Assembly: GCF_003122325.1 (NCBI RefSeq)
Contig: NZ_QFBC01000010.1
Coordinates: forward strand, 124,001 to 188,000
Source: Rhizobium album
GTDB taxonomy: Bacteria > Pseudomonadota > Alphaproteobacteria > Rhizobiales > Rhizobiaceae
Direction of reading: 5' to 3'
Length of the DNA: 64,000 bases
Shown here: in pieces, positions 38,786 through 47,091 of the stretch
How positions within the stretch are numbered: position 1 is the stretch's first letter
Layout: every line of letters starts with the position of its first letter
Position numbers and translations under genes: made by a program
The notes under the pieces: model-generated
What the model was told of the DNA's origin: nothing
Database searches by the model: none
What the model saw: only the letters and a program-made list of their open reading frames with translations

Positions 38786-39124
38786 TCAGGCGCGGATATG
38801 CAGGGTCTGCTGGTAGACGGCGGTCGAGCGCGCGCCCGAACGGCAATAACCGAGCATCGGACGGGGAAACTCGTCGAGCGCATCGACCATGGCGGTGACG
38901 GCATCGGCGGTCACGCCCGCCGGACCGACCGGGATGTGTTTGATGTCGAGGCCGAGTTCTCCGGCGCGAGCGGCGATGTCTTCGAAACGCGGCTGGTCCG
39001 GAGCCTCGAAGTCCGGGCGATGGCAGACGATCGACTTGAAGCCGAGTGCCTTGATCTCGTCGAGATCCTCTACCCCGATCTGGCCGGTGACCGAGTATTC
39101 GTCGTTGATCTCACGAATGTCCAT
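38786..39124 (-). CDS. DUF442/TIGR01244-family phosphatase- or sulfurtransferase-like protein
   Basis: The 112-residue single-domain protein has a dual-specificity-phosphatase-like fold with the loop GYCRSGARS (Cys-x5-Arg/Ser geometry), SIVCHRPD and the start ITEEYSVTGQI-like MDIREINDEYSVTGQI. In other bacteria this domain is fused to an ETHE1/BLH beta-lactamase-like persulfide dioxygenase; here it stands alone. Activity on persulfides is possible but unproven. GAGGAG lies seven bases before the ATG. Confidence 0.82.
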   Translation of the reverse strand: MDIREINDEYSVTGQIGVEDLDEIKALGFKSIVCHRPDFEAPDQPRFEDIAARAGELGLDIKHIPVGPAGVTADAVTAMVDALDEFPRPMLGYCRSGARSTAVYQQTLHIRA

Positions 39125-39203
39125 GGCGTTCTCCTCGATTGAAATCCAAGGATGATCTACGCTGTGGCAAAGGCAGCGTCAATTCAACGGCGTTCCAAAC
39201 TTC

Positions 39204-40037
39204 TCAAACAAAGGAAAAACGCAATCCGTAGCTCCGGCTTTCGCCGGGTGCGATTTCCGTCAGTTCTCCCGACCGGCCGAGTTCGGCGCGGCCGACAAAT
39301 CGATGCGAGCAGGGTTCGATGCCGAGCACATGCGCCGGCGCCGCCTGGTTGCGCCAGATCTGCAGGAACGGCAGCGTATCGGTGCGGAACGCCACCCGCA
39401 GCGACAGGCCGCCGAGCGAGGCCATCGGGCCGAGCACCAGTTCCGCCCATTCGGGACCCTCGGCCGGCACGCAGAAAACGCCGCCGGGGTCCTTGCCGAA
39501 GGTCCAGGGGAAGCCGCCGCCCTCCAGCATGACGCCGGACAGCCGGACATCGCCATCGAACAGTCGGGCGCCGATGTTCATGTGGTACATCAACATCGGC
39601 GGAAACGGTGCATCGCCGGTGTTGACGATCCGGTCGTCGAGCTGCACCTCGCCGGTCTTGCCGTCGATGAACCAGCGCCGCTCCAGCCGCGCCGGGCCGC
39701 CCTCGGTCATGCGCACGTCGACGACGGCATGGCATTCCGCGTCGCCGTTTTCGCCGGTGTTCGAAAGGATGGTCGCGGGATGGGCAGAAAAGGCGCCGTG
39801 CAGCGGATATTTGCGGCCCGCCGCATCGCCCTCGATTGGTTCGGGATGCCGCAGGTGATCCGGCCCGCAGGTAAAGAGGAAGCCTTCGAGCGAATGGTCG
39901 ATGCGCGGATCGCCGTCGTCGGGAATGGCCCGTCCGGGCGCCAGGTTTTCGCCGCCGACGATGCACGCGCCGATATCGAGCACCGAACCCGAGTCGAGCG
40001 TCAGGCGCGGACCTTTGGCTGCCGAAAATTCGATCAT
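39204..40037 (-). CDS. DUF4432 / aldose-1-epimerase-like protein
   Basis: The 277-residue protein looks like a beta-sandwich galactose-mutarotase-type domain: DHSLEGFLFTCGPDHLRHPE, YPLHGAFSAHPA with a central His, LDDRIVNTGDAPFPPMLMYHMNIGA and LGIEPCSHRF with a late Glu. These positions match the His/Glu catalytic layout of aldose epimerases. The sugar substrate is unknown. ATG at 40037 is preceded by GGGGAGG; an alternative ATG at 40076 lacks a binding site. A longer overlapping frame in this region is a shadow. Confidence 0.82.
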   Translation of the reverse strand: MIEFSAAKGPRLTLDSGSVLDIGACIVGGENLAPGRAIPDDGDPRIDHSLEGFLFTCGPDHLRHPEPIEGDAAGRKYPLHGAFSAHPATILSNTGENGDAECHAVVDVRMTEGGPARLERRWFIDGKTGEVQLDDRIVNTGDAPFPPMLMYHMNIGARLFDGDVRLSGVMLEGGGFPWTFGKDPGGVFCVPAEGPEWAELVLGPMASLGGLSLRVAFRTDTLPFLQIWRNQAAPAHVLGIEPCSHRFVGRAELGRSGELTEIAPGESRSYGLRFSFV

Positions 40038-40435
40038 GATAGTCCTCCCCTTGCCCGCTGGAGCCGGCATCCCCACCTGGCGTCCGAACAGGGCTCAAAA
40101 CGCCGTCTCAATCGCATAGTGGCTGCGGTGTCGTTCCGTCAATCGCAAAGGATCGCTTTCACCGCCGTTGCACGCTTTGTCGCGGCAGCGGGCGGGCATT
40201 GCGAGAATCAGCCATGATGGCCAGATGCGGGATAGAGACATGCGCCCGAAACCTTCGGATACCGCCTCGCATTTGGATGAGAAGGGCGGGCGGTTGAAGC
40301 CATGTGGGCATCGGTCATAAACACGCCCGATTCAAATTTAATGGAACGTTCACCACAGATTCATGATTTTCACACTAGGGTCAAATTTGAGGTGTCTGTG
40401 ACTTTTAAAGCGCTGCGTCGAGGATCGCCAAAACC
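40038..40435. other. Divergent intergenic region, DUF4432 gene / L,D-transpeptidase
   Basis: About 400 bp without a supported gene. It turns A/T-rich after 40310. TCAAATTT occurs twice (near 40332 and at 40381), about 49 bp apart, within the probable promoter region of the L,D-transpeptidase gene. Nothing else seen. Confidence 0.6.
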
Positions 40436-41836
40436 GTGAGAAACGTTGTTAGAATTGCTGTATCTGCCGCCACGATGGTTTCGGTCATGGCGATTGCGGC
40501 TGCGGACGCGGAAGCCCAGCAGAGATATCGCCGCTACCAGAGCGAATCCGTGCTGGTCACGCCGGAAGGCTCCATCCTCGACTTTATGCCCGAGGAAAGC
40601 GAAGTCATCGTGCGGATCGACAGCCGCGGCCGCCGCGTGCTGATCGATCACTACGGCAATCTGGTCGCCACCGAAATGCCGGCCGATCTTTACTTCGCCC
40701 GCAACGAACAGCCGCGTTACGAAGACCCCTATCGCGACAACGACGACAATGGCGGCTTCGACGGTTTCGATGCCCGCGATCCCAGCACGATCACCGGCAC
40801 CGTCCCCCGTCACGGCGACGTGACGCGCCTGCCGCTCGAAGACCAGTCGCTGCCCGGTTTCGAAAACGACAACGCCGAAGGCCAACTGCGAAACACCGCC
40901 CCCACCGACAACCAGGACATCACCTCGCTCGACCCGCAGGCAAGCCAGCCTGCCATCCAGGATACCGAGCCGGCGATCGTCCTGAAGAACAAGTCGCGCG
41001 CCGAAATCACCGCCCTGCAGGTCTTCCTCGACCGCGAAGGCGCATCGCCGGGCGTGATCGACGGCAAGATGGGCATGAACGTCACCAAGTCGATCCGTGC
41101 CTGGGAAAAGATCAGCGGCGAGACGCTCGACCCGAACGATACCGAAGCGATCCTCGAACGGCTGCGGCTGTCCGGCGGCATGCCGATCATCAGCTACACG
41201 ATCACGCCGGCCGACGCCGCCGGGCCGTATGTTGCGGAGATTCCCGAGGATTATGCCCACAAGGCCCTGCTGCCGCGGCTTTCCTTCACCTCGACGACGG
41301 AAATGCTCGCCGAGCGGTTCCACATGGATGAGACCTATCTGAAGGAACTCAATCCCGGCGTTGACTTCAGCATTCCCGGCACCATCGTCAAGGTGGTCAA
41401 TCCCGGTGAAGCCCGCACCGGCATCGTCGCCCGCATCGTCGCCGACAAGGGCCGCAAGCAGGTTCTTGCCTATGGCGAGGCCGGCGAACTGATCGCCGCC
41501 TATCCGGCCAGCATCGGCTCGTCCGACACGCCGTCACCCTCCGGCACCGTGACGGTGGAGCGCATCGCGCTCGATCCCGGCTACACCTACAATCCGAAGA
41601 TCAACTTCCAGCAGGGCGGCAACGACAAGATCCTCGAAATCCCGCCGGGGCCGAACGGCCCGGTCGGCACGGTCTGGATCGCGCTGTCGAAACCCACCTA
41701 CGGCATCCACGGTACGCCGGAACCGTCGAAGATCGGCCGGACGCAGAGCCATGGCTGCATCCGCTTGACGAACTGGGATGCGACCGAACTGGCCAAGATG
41801 GTCAAGCCGGGCGTCACCGTCGAGTTCATCGACTGA
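40436..41836 (+). CDS. L,D-transpeptidase (YkuD/ErfK family) with PG-binding-like domain
   Basis: Periplasmic enzyme that forms 3-3 peptidoglycan cross-links or attaches proteins to the wall. The 466-residue protein has a signal peptide (VRIAVSAATMVSVMAIAAADAEAQ), an acidic low-complexity region, a PG_binding-like domain (about 180-250), a LysM-like segment (LAERFHMDETYLKELNPG) and the YkuD domain with HGTPEP then SHGCIRL, catalytic Cys441. Start is GTG at 40436, with GAGG twelve bases upstream. Confidence 0.92.
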   Translation: MRNVVRIAVSAATMVSVMAIAAADAEAQQRYRRYQSESVLVTPEGSILDFMPEESEVIVRIDSRGRRVLIDHYGNLVATEMPADLYFARNEQPRYEDPYRDNDDNGGFDGFDARDPSTITGTVPRHGDVTRLPLEDQSLPGFENDNAEGQLRNTAPTDNQDITSLDPQASQPAIQDTEPAIVLKNKSRAEITALQVFLDREGASPGVIDGKMGMNVTKSIRAWEKISGETLDPNDTEAILERLRLSGGMPIISYTITPADAAGPYVAEIPEDYAHKALLPRLSFTSTTEMLAERFHMDETYLKELNPGVDFSIPGTIVKVVNPGEARTGIVARIVADKGRKQVLAYGEAGELIAAYPASIGSSDTPSPSGTVTVERIALDPGYTYNPKINFQQGGNDKILEIPPGPNGPVGTVWIALSKPTYGIHGTPEPSKIGRTQSHGCIRLTNWDATELAKMVKPGVTVEFID

Positions 41837-41860
41837 CCGTCATCTTTTTGCAGGCATGGA

Positions 41861-41898
41861 AAAGCCCTCCGGAAACGACGTCCGGAGGGCTTTCATTT
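41861..41898. terminator. Terminator between L,D-transpeptidase and parA-like gene
   Basis: AAAGCCCTCCGGA (41861-41873), a 7-nt loop and TCCGGAGGGCTTT (41881-41893) form a perfect 13-bp stem followed by CATTTT. The genes are convergent, so it may serve both. Confidence 0.85.
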
Positions 41899-41920
41899 TA
41901 CGCACGACGAAAGCGGGATT

Positions 41921-42625
41921 TCAGGCTGCGTCGGAGAGGCGGCGGAATGTCGGGCGACCGCGGCGCAGCGGAACGTAGCGCGTGACTTCGTCGGCGAACT
42001 GCCGGGCATTTTCCATGGCCTTGTCGAGATTGCTGACCTTCGCCGGGTCCATGCCCGTCAGCGTGCCGCCACAATCGAAGATGTCACGGAAGGCGGAGCG
42101 TTCGATGATCGGCGTGCCGAGCACGTGCACCTGGCGCTCGGCGAGCAGCATCTTCACCGAGAGAAGCGCGCGCGTCGTGACGAGCGAATTGACCCGGGTC
42201 AAGACCACCGAATGCGGGATCTCGATACCGGCCTTGTCGGAGAGGTATTTCAGCAGTTCCAAAACCTGCGCGCCGCCGCGCGCATCCATGGCGCAGCCCT
42301 GGATCGGGATCAGCACATGGTCGGAAAGGCCGAGCGCGGTGGCAAGCAGGGGATTGCGGGTGCCGGGCAGATCGATGATGAAACAATCGGTCCGGTCCTG
42401 GTTTTCCGTGATGTGCTGCTGGATCGACGCCATGGTGACGTAGGAGATCACCGAAAGGTTCGGAATGGTGCCGGAAATATCGTGCCAACGCGAAATCCAG
42501 TGCTGCGGATCGGCATCAAGGATGGTGATCCGATATCCCTGGCGGGCAAGCTCGGTTGCAAGGATAAGCACCGCAGTGGTTTTGCCGGCGCCGCCCTTTG
42601 TGTTGGCAAATGTAATGACTGGCAT
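41921..42625 (-). CDS. ParA/VirC1-family ATPase, orphan
   Basis: The 234-residue P-loop protein has the deviant Walker A KGGAGKTT (about 10-17), Walker B-like TDCFIIDLPG and the ILDADPQ switch. There is no parB, parS or rep gene nearby, so it is not a plasmid partition module; chromosomal orphan ParA/MinD-like ATPases position cell-surface or cytoplasmic cargo. ATG at 42625 chosen because it starts the P-loop fold; the frame opens further to 42685. The 218-bp stretch upstream holds only the alcohol dehydrogenase terminator. Confidence 0.85.
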   Translation of the reverse strand: MPVITFANTKGGAGKTTAVLILATELARQGYRITILDADPQHWISRWHDISGTIPNLSVISYVTMASIQQHITENQDRTDCFIIDLPGTRNPLLATALGLSDHVLIPIQGCAMDARGGAQVLELLKYLSDKAGIEIPHSVVLTRVNSLVTTRALLSVKMLLAERQVHVLGTPIIERSAFRDIFDCGGTLTGMDPAKVSNLDKAMENARQFADEVTRYVPLRRGRPTFRRLSDAA

Positions 42626-42783
42626 GTTCGATCCTTGATGTGGCAGAGCAGTGCATCGCTCTGAATCAGCACCTCGGAAGAGCATGGTGCGTTTCGTACA
42701 TCTTTTCCAAATATGGTTAATGAAGTGGAAATTCCCGGACCGGTTTTATCATCACAATTTCTTGGGTCGCCTTGATACGGCAA

Positions 42784-42816
42784 GAAAAAAGCCCGGAAAC
42801 TCAAGAGCTTCCGGGC
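42784..42816 (-). terminator. Intrinsic terminator of the ADH-ALDH operon
   Basis: On the minus strand GCCCGGAA (42816-42809), a 10-nt loop and TTCCGGGC (42798-42791) are followed by TTTTTT (42790-42785). It lies about 28 nt past the alcohol dehydrogenase stop and marks the end of the 42.8-49.5 kb unit. Confidence 0.88.
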
Positions 42817-42843
42817 CGGGTTTGTTGCAGGATCGAAGGATCT

Positions 42844-43995
42844 TCAGAAGCAGTCCAGGAAAAGCTGCCTGGTGTTTTCCGCCGTCATCTTGACCGGGTT
42901 GCCGCCGACGCTCGGATCTTCCAGCGCCATGGCGGTCAGCTCGTCGATACGATCCGGCTTGATGCCCATCGCCGTCAGGTTGTCCGGCACGCCGAGTTCC
43001 GAACGCAACGACAGGACGAAATCGTAGAAGCCGTCGAAACCGCCCGCGATGCCGAGATAGGCGGCGGCCCGTTCGATCCGGCTTTCGATTTCCGGACGGT
43101 TGAAGCGCAGCACCGGCGGCATGACGACGGCATTGGTCATTCCGTGGTGGGTGTTGTAGACCGCGCCGATCGGGTGCGACAGCGCATGGATGGCGCCGAG
43201 CCCCTTCTGGAAGGCGACGGCACCCATGGCAGCCGCCGACATCATGTTGGCGCGGGCTTCGAGATCCGTGCCTTCCTTATAGGCGCGCGGCAGGAATTCC
43301 TTCACCAGCCGCATGCCTTCCAGCGCGATGCCGGCCGACATCGGGTGGTAGAAGGGCGAGCAATAGGCTTCCAGGCAATGGGCGAAGGCGTCCATGCCGG
43401 TGCCGGCGGTGATCATCTTCGGCATGCCGACCGTCAGCTCCGGATCGGCGATGACGACGCCCGGCAGGAACTTCGGATGGAAGATGATCTTCTTGACGTG
43501 GGTTTGCGAGTTGGTGATGACGCTGGCGCGGCCGACTTCCGAGCCGGTGCCGGCCGTCGTCGGCACGGCAACGATCGGCGCAATGCCCTCGACGTTCGCC
43601 CGCGTCCACCAGTCGCCGATATCCTCGAAATCCCAGACTGGCCGCGTCTGGCCGGCCATGAAGGCGACGCACTTGCCGAGATCGAGGCCGGAACCGCCGC
43701 CGAAGGCGACGACGCCGTCATGGCCGCCGTCCTTGAACGCCTTGATGCCGGCGTCGAGGTTTTTCTCGTTCGGGTTCGGATCGACGTCGGCGAAGATCGC
43801 CCGGCCGAGACCGGCTTCCTCCAGCACGTCGAGCGCCGTCTTGGTGATCGCCATCGACGCCAGGCCGCGGTCGGTGACCAGCAGCGGTTTCTTCATGCCG
43901 AGGCTCTTGCAGGCGTCGGCGAGTTCCTTGATGCGGCCGCGTCCGAGCTTGAAAGCGTTCGGATAGCTCCAGTTGGCGGAAATGTTGAGGCTCAT
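42844..43995 (-). CDS. Iron-containing (group III) alcohol dehydrogenase
   Basis: NAD(P)-dependent oxidation of a primary alcohol. The 383-residue protein has GGGSGLDLGKCVA (cofactor-binding loop), PTTAGTGSEVGR, and the Fe-ligand segments GMDAFAHCLEAYCSP and AIHALSHPIGAVYNTHHG. It is of EutG/4-hydroxybutyrate dehydrogenase type; the true substrate is inferred below from context. The open frame extends much further upstream through the ALDH gene, which is an artefact. ATG overlaps the ALDH stop by 4 nt (ATGA). Confidence 0.93.
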   Translation of the reverse strand: MSLNISANWSYPNAFKLGRGRIKELADACKSLGMKKPLLVTDRGLASMAITKTALDVLEEAGLGRAIFADVDPNPNEKNLDAGIKAFKDGGHDGVVAFGGGSGLDLGKCVAFMAGQTRPVWDFEDIGDWWTRANVEGIAPIVAVPTTAGTGSEVGRASVITNSQTHVKKIIFHPKFLPGVVIADPELTVGMPKMITAGTGMDAFAHCLEAYCSPFYHPMSAGIALEGMRLVKEFLPRAYKEGTDLEARANMMSAAAMGAVAFQKGLGAIHALSHPIGAVYNTHHGMTNAVVMPPVLRFNRPEIESRIERAAAYLGIAGGFDGFYDFVLSLRSELGVPDNLTAMGIKPDRIDELTAMALEDPSVGGNPVKMTAENTRQLFLDCF

Positions 43996-45377
43996 GCGGT
44001 CACCTTCTTGAGATGATAGGATTTCGGGCGGGTCAGGTTCTGGAAGCCGAGCACGGAGAGCGAGCCGCCGCGGCCGGTTTCCTTGCAGCCGGTCCAGACC
44101 AGCGCCGGGTCGAGATAGTCGGCGCGGTTCATGAACACGGTGCCGGTTTCGATATCGCGGCCGATGCGGGCGGCGCGCTCCGGATCCTTGGTCCACAGCG
44201 AGGCGGTGAGGCCGTACTTGCTGTCGTTCATCAGATCGAGCGCTTCGGCATCCGACTTGACCTTCATGATGCCGACGGCAGGTCCGAAGGTTTCTTCGCG
44301 CATGAACTCCATGGAATGGTCGACATCGACGAGAACCTGCGGTGCCAGGTAGGCACCACCGTCGTCGGCCGGGAAGAGTTTCGGATCGACCAGGGCCTTG
44401 GCGCCCTTGGCGACGGCATCGGCGATCTGTTCGCGCACCACCTTGGCGAAACGCTTGTTGGCCATCGGCCCCAGCGTCGTCTCGGCGTCGAGCGGATTGC
44501 CGAGCTTGTAGTTCGAAACCCAGGCGACCGACTTTTCCACGAAGGCATCGTAAAGCGATTCGTGTACATAGATGCGCTCGATGCCGCAGCAGCACTGTCC
44601 GGAATTGAAGGTCGCGCCGTCCATCAGCGTGTCGACGGCGGCGTCGAGATCGGCATCCTCCATCACGTAACCCGGGTCCTTGCCGCCGAGCTCGAGGCCG
44701 AGGCCGGCGAAGGTGCCGGCGGCAGCCCGCTCGATCGATCGGCCACCCTCCACCGAACCGGTGAAGTTGATGAAGTTGAAGTTGCCGGCAGCGATCAGCG
44801 CCGAGGTCGTCTGGTGGTCGAGGAAGAGGTTGACGAAGACGTCGTCCGGCACGCCGGCCTCGACAAAGGCGCGCACCATGCGTTCGCCGACGAGCAGCGT
44901 CTGGCTGGCATGCTTGATGACGACGGTATTGCCGGCCATCAGCGCCGGCGCCACCGTGTTGATCGCCGTCATGTAGGGATAGTTCCACGGCGCGATGACG
45001 AAGACGACGCCGTGCGGCTCGCGTTCGATGCGGCGTTCGAAGCGGTCGCTTTCTTCAATGATCAGCGGCTTCAGGGCATCGGCGGCAATCGAGGCGACGT
45101 AGTTGGACCGCTCGTTGAAACCGCGGAATTCACCGCCGTACTTGATCGGCCGGCCCATCTGCCAGGCGATCTCCGGCACCACCTCGTCGACCATCTCGTT
45201 GAGGCGGGCAACGCCCTTCAGCACCAGCTGGACGCGTTCTTCGAGCGGCCGCCTTGCCCAGCCCTTCTGCGCCTTGCGCGCCCGGGCCACCGCAGCGGTC
45301 GCCACATCCAGCGACACGGCTTCCCGTTCGGCGTAAACCTCCCCGTTCACGGGGGAAATGCATTGGATCATTGTCAT
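43992..45377 (-). CDS. NAD(P)-dependent aldehyde dehydrogenase
   Basis: Oxidises an aldehyde to the acid. The 461-residue protein has the cofactor region FVIAPWNYPYMTAINTVAPALMAGN, NFTGSVEGGRSI, the catalytic Glu in LELGGKDPGYV, the nucleophile in FNSGQCCCGIERIYVHE and GPVFG-like ETFGPAVGIMKV. It belongs with the PuuC/GabD type rather than CoA-acylating enzymes. It is coupled to the iron ADH by a 4-nt overlap, so alcohol and aldehyde oxidation probably act in sequence on one substrate. Confidence 0.93.
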   Translation of the reverse strand: MTMIQCISPVNGEVYAEREAVSLDVATAAVARARKAQKGWARRPLEERVQLVLKGVARLNEMVDEVVPEIAWQMGRPIKYGGEFRGFNERSNYVASIAADALKPLIIEESDRFERRIEREPHGVVFVIAPWNYPYMTAINTVAPALMAGNTVVIKHASQTLLVGERMVRAFVEAGVPDDVFVNLFLDHQTTSALIAAGNFNFINFTGSVEGGRSIERAAAGTFAGLGLELGGKDPGYVMEDADLDAAVDTLMDGATFNSGQCCCGIERIYVHESLYDAFVEKSVAWVSNYKLGNPLDAETTLGPMANKRFAKVVREQIADAVAKGAKALVDPKLFPADDGGAYLAPQVLVDVDHSMEFMREETFGPAVGIMKVKSDAEALDLMNDSKYGLTASLWTKDPERAARIGRDIETGTVFMNRADYLDPALVWTGCKETGRGGSLSVLGFQNLTRPKSYHLKKVTA

Positions 45378-45423
45378 GATCTGTTCCTGTTCTCGTCTTC
45401 AAATTCTTGCGGGCCGTGAGAGC

Positions 45424-45561
45424 CCCTCATCCGCCTGCGTCCTGCGGACCCTTCCCGCCGCAAGCGGGCGAAGGGGATATGCCGCACCGCTTTGCCAAGC
45501 TCGACGTTGCGTGTGGCAAGTCCCCTCTCCCCGCCTATGGGGAGAGGGTTAGGGTGAGGGG
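45424..45561. repeat. Rhizobial intergenic palindromic repeat (RIME-like) inside the operon
   Basis: A 138-bp element bounded by inverted ends CCCCTCA (45424-45430) and TGAGGGG (45555-45561), with internal GAAGGGG/CCCCTCTCCCC and GGGGAGAGGG arms. Its first 30 bp resemble the element at 59229 (CCCCTCATCC-CTGCGTCCTGC). It sits between the glutamine synthetase-like and aldehyde dehydrogenase genes. Confidence 0.75.
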
Positions 45562-45588
45562 CAGTCCAAGCCTAAAACCACGAATGCC

Positions 45589-46953
45589 TTACGCCCTTTC
45601 GAAGCCGCGCGCCACTTCCCAATCGGTGATGCGACGATCGTACTCTTCCTGCTCCCATTCGGCGGCACGGGTATAATGGTCGATGACATCGTCGCCGAAG
45701 GCGTCGCGCAGCATCTTCGATTCCGTCATCGCCCTGGTGGCGTCGCGCAGCGTGCGCGGGATCTCGCGCACACCCTTGCCGCCATAAGCGTCGCCGACGA
45801 AAGCCGGTTCCAGTTCCAGCTTGTTCTGGATGCCGTCGATGCCGGCGGCGATCAGCGCCGCCATGGCGAGATAGGGGTTGAGGTCGGAACCGCCGACGCG
45901 GCATTCGACGCGGATCGCCTTGGTGTCCTCGCCGCAGAGGCGGTAACCGGCGGTTCGGTTGTCCTTGCTCCAGACAGCCTTGGTCGGCGCGAAGGTGCCG
46001 GCCATGAAGCGCTTGTAGGAGTTGATGTAGGGCGCCAGGAAATAGGTGATCTCGCTGGCATGCGACAGAAGGCCGGCCATGTATTGCTGCATGGCTTCCG
46101 ACATGCCGTGCTGGCCCTTCTCGTCGAAGAACAGCGGCGTCTTGCCGTCGGCGCTCCACAACGACTGGTGGATGTGCGAGGAACTGCCGGCGGCATTGTA
46201 ATGCCACTTCGCCAGGAAGGTGATCGCCTTGCCCTTCAGGAAGGCGATTTCCTTGCAGCCGTTCTTGATGATGACGTGCCGGTCGGCCATGGTCAGCGCG
46301 TCGGCGTAGCGGACGTTGATTTCCTCCTGGCCGGCCGAAGCCTCACCCTTGGAGTTTTCCACCGGAATGTCGGCGCCCTGCAGACCCTTGCGGATGGCGC
46401 GCATGACATCCTCTTCCTTGGTGGTCTGGAAGATGTGGTAGTCTTCATTATAGGCGCTGGCGAGCTTGAGGTCGCGGTAGCCGGAGGCCTGCGCCGCTTC
46501 GTAGCTCTGGTCGAAGAGGAAAAACTCCAGCTCGGTGGCCATGAAGGCCTTCATGCCGAGCGATTCCAGCCGCTTCACCTGCTTCTTGAGGATGGCGCGC
46601 GGCGAATGCGGCACTTCTTCATGGGTGTGATGATCAAGCATGTCGCACAGCACCAGCGCCGTGCCTTCCAGCCAGGGAATGCGGCGCAGCGTCGATAGGT
46701 CAGGCTTCATCGTATAATCGCCGTAACCCTTTTCCCAGCTCGTCGCCTTGTAGCCGGAAACCGTCTCCATCTCCATATCGGTCGCCAGCAGGTAGTTGCA
46801 GCTGTGGGTTTCCTTATAGGCGCCCTCGACGAAAAACTCCGCCTGGAAGCGTTTGCCCATCAGACGACCCTGCATGTCGACCTGGCAAGCCAGAACGGTG
46901 TCGATGCGCCCTTCGGCGACATCCTTCTTCAGTTCGTCGAACGTATAGGTCAT
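45589..46953 (-). CDS. Glutamine synthetase-family gamma-glutamylamide synthetase (PuuA/GlnT type)
   Basis: The 454-residue GS-fold protein has the ATELEFFLFDQS metal-site strand, GEASAGQEEINVRY, the GSSSHIHQSLW motif (GS catalytic His), TKAVWSKDNRTAGYR and the C-terminal RVGGSDLNPYLAMAALIAAGIDG. The GSSSHIHQS form and length are those of PuuA, IpuC and GlnA3/GlnA4-type enzymes, which glutamylate amines instead of ammonia. Genes beside it (APC permease, ADH, ALDH, amidohydrolase) support an amine substrate. GAGAGGG lies before the ATG. Confidence 0.88.
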   Translation of the reverse strand: MTYTFDELKKDVAEGRIDTVLACQVDMQGRLMGKRFQAEFFVEGAYKETHSCNYLLATDMEMETVSGYKATSWEKGYGDYTMKPDLSTLRRIPWLEGTALVLCDMLDHHTHEEVPHSPRAILKKQVKRLESLGMKAFMATELEFFLFDQSYEAAQASGYRDLKLASAYNEDYHIFQTTKEEDVMRAIRKGLQGADIPVENSKGEASAGQEEINVRYADALTMADRHVIIKNGCKEIAFLKGKAITFLAKWHYNAAGSSSHIHQSLWSADGKTPLFFDEKGQHGMSEAMQQYMAGLLSHASEITYFLAPYINSYKRFMAGTFAPTKAVWSKDNRTAGYRLCGEDTKAIRVECRVGGSDLNPYLAMAALIAAGIDGIQNKLELEPAFVGDAYGGKGVREIPRTLRDATRAMTESKMLRDAFGDDVIDHYTRAAEWEQEEYDRRITDWEVARGFERA

Positions 46954-46971
46954 GGTCTATCCCTCTCGAGG

Positions 46972-46993
46972 TCGAAGGGTTCCAGCCCTTCGA
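46972..46993. repeat. 8-bp inverted repeat before the GS-like gene
   Basis: TCGAAGGG and CCCTTCGA flank a 6-nt loop, 19 nt upstream of the GS-like start; a second hairpin (GCCGCC/GGCGGC) lies near 47049-47065. Both would fold in the leader between the permease and the GS-like gene, with no T-run. Confidence 0.6.
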
Positions 46994-47091
46994 TCCTGTG
47001 TTTTCTTGCAGCGTCGTGCAGTCGGCGCAGAATGAATTGCGGGAGGCCGCCGGAAAGGCGGCTCCCCTTGTCTCACATGCAGTGAAGCGTC

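Noticed and set aside
41921-42625. Plasmid partition locus
   Set aside because: The ParA-like protein has no ParB, no rep gene and no parS-like repeats nearby; the flanks are ordinary chromosomal genes.
42844-44988. 714-residue fusion reading on the minus strand
   Set aside because: The first part reads the aldehyde dehydrogenase gene out of frame; the genuine alcohol dehydrogenase starts at 43995 with an ATGA overlap.
45424-45561. CRISPR-like or insertion sequence element
   Set aside because: There is a single palindromic unit with no spacer array, transposase or target duplication; it fits small rhizobial intergenic repeats.
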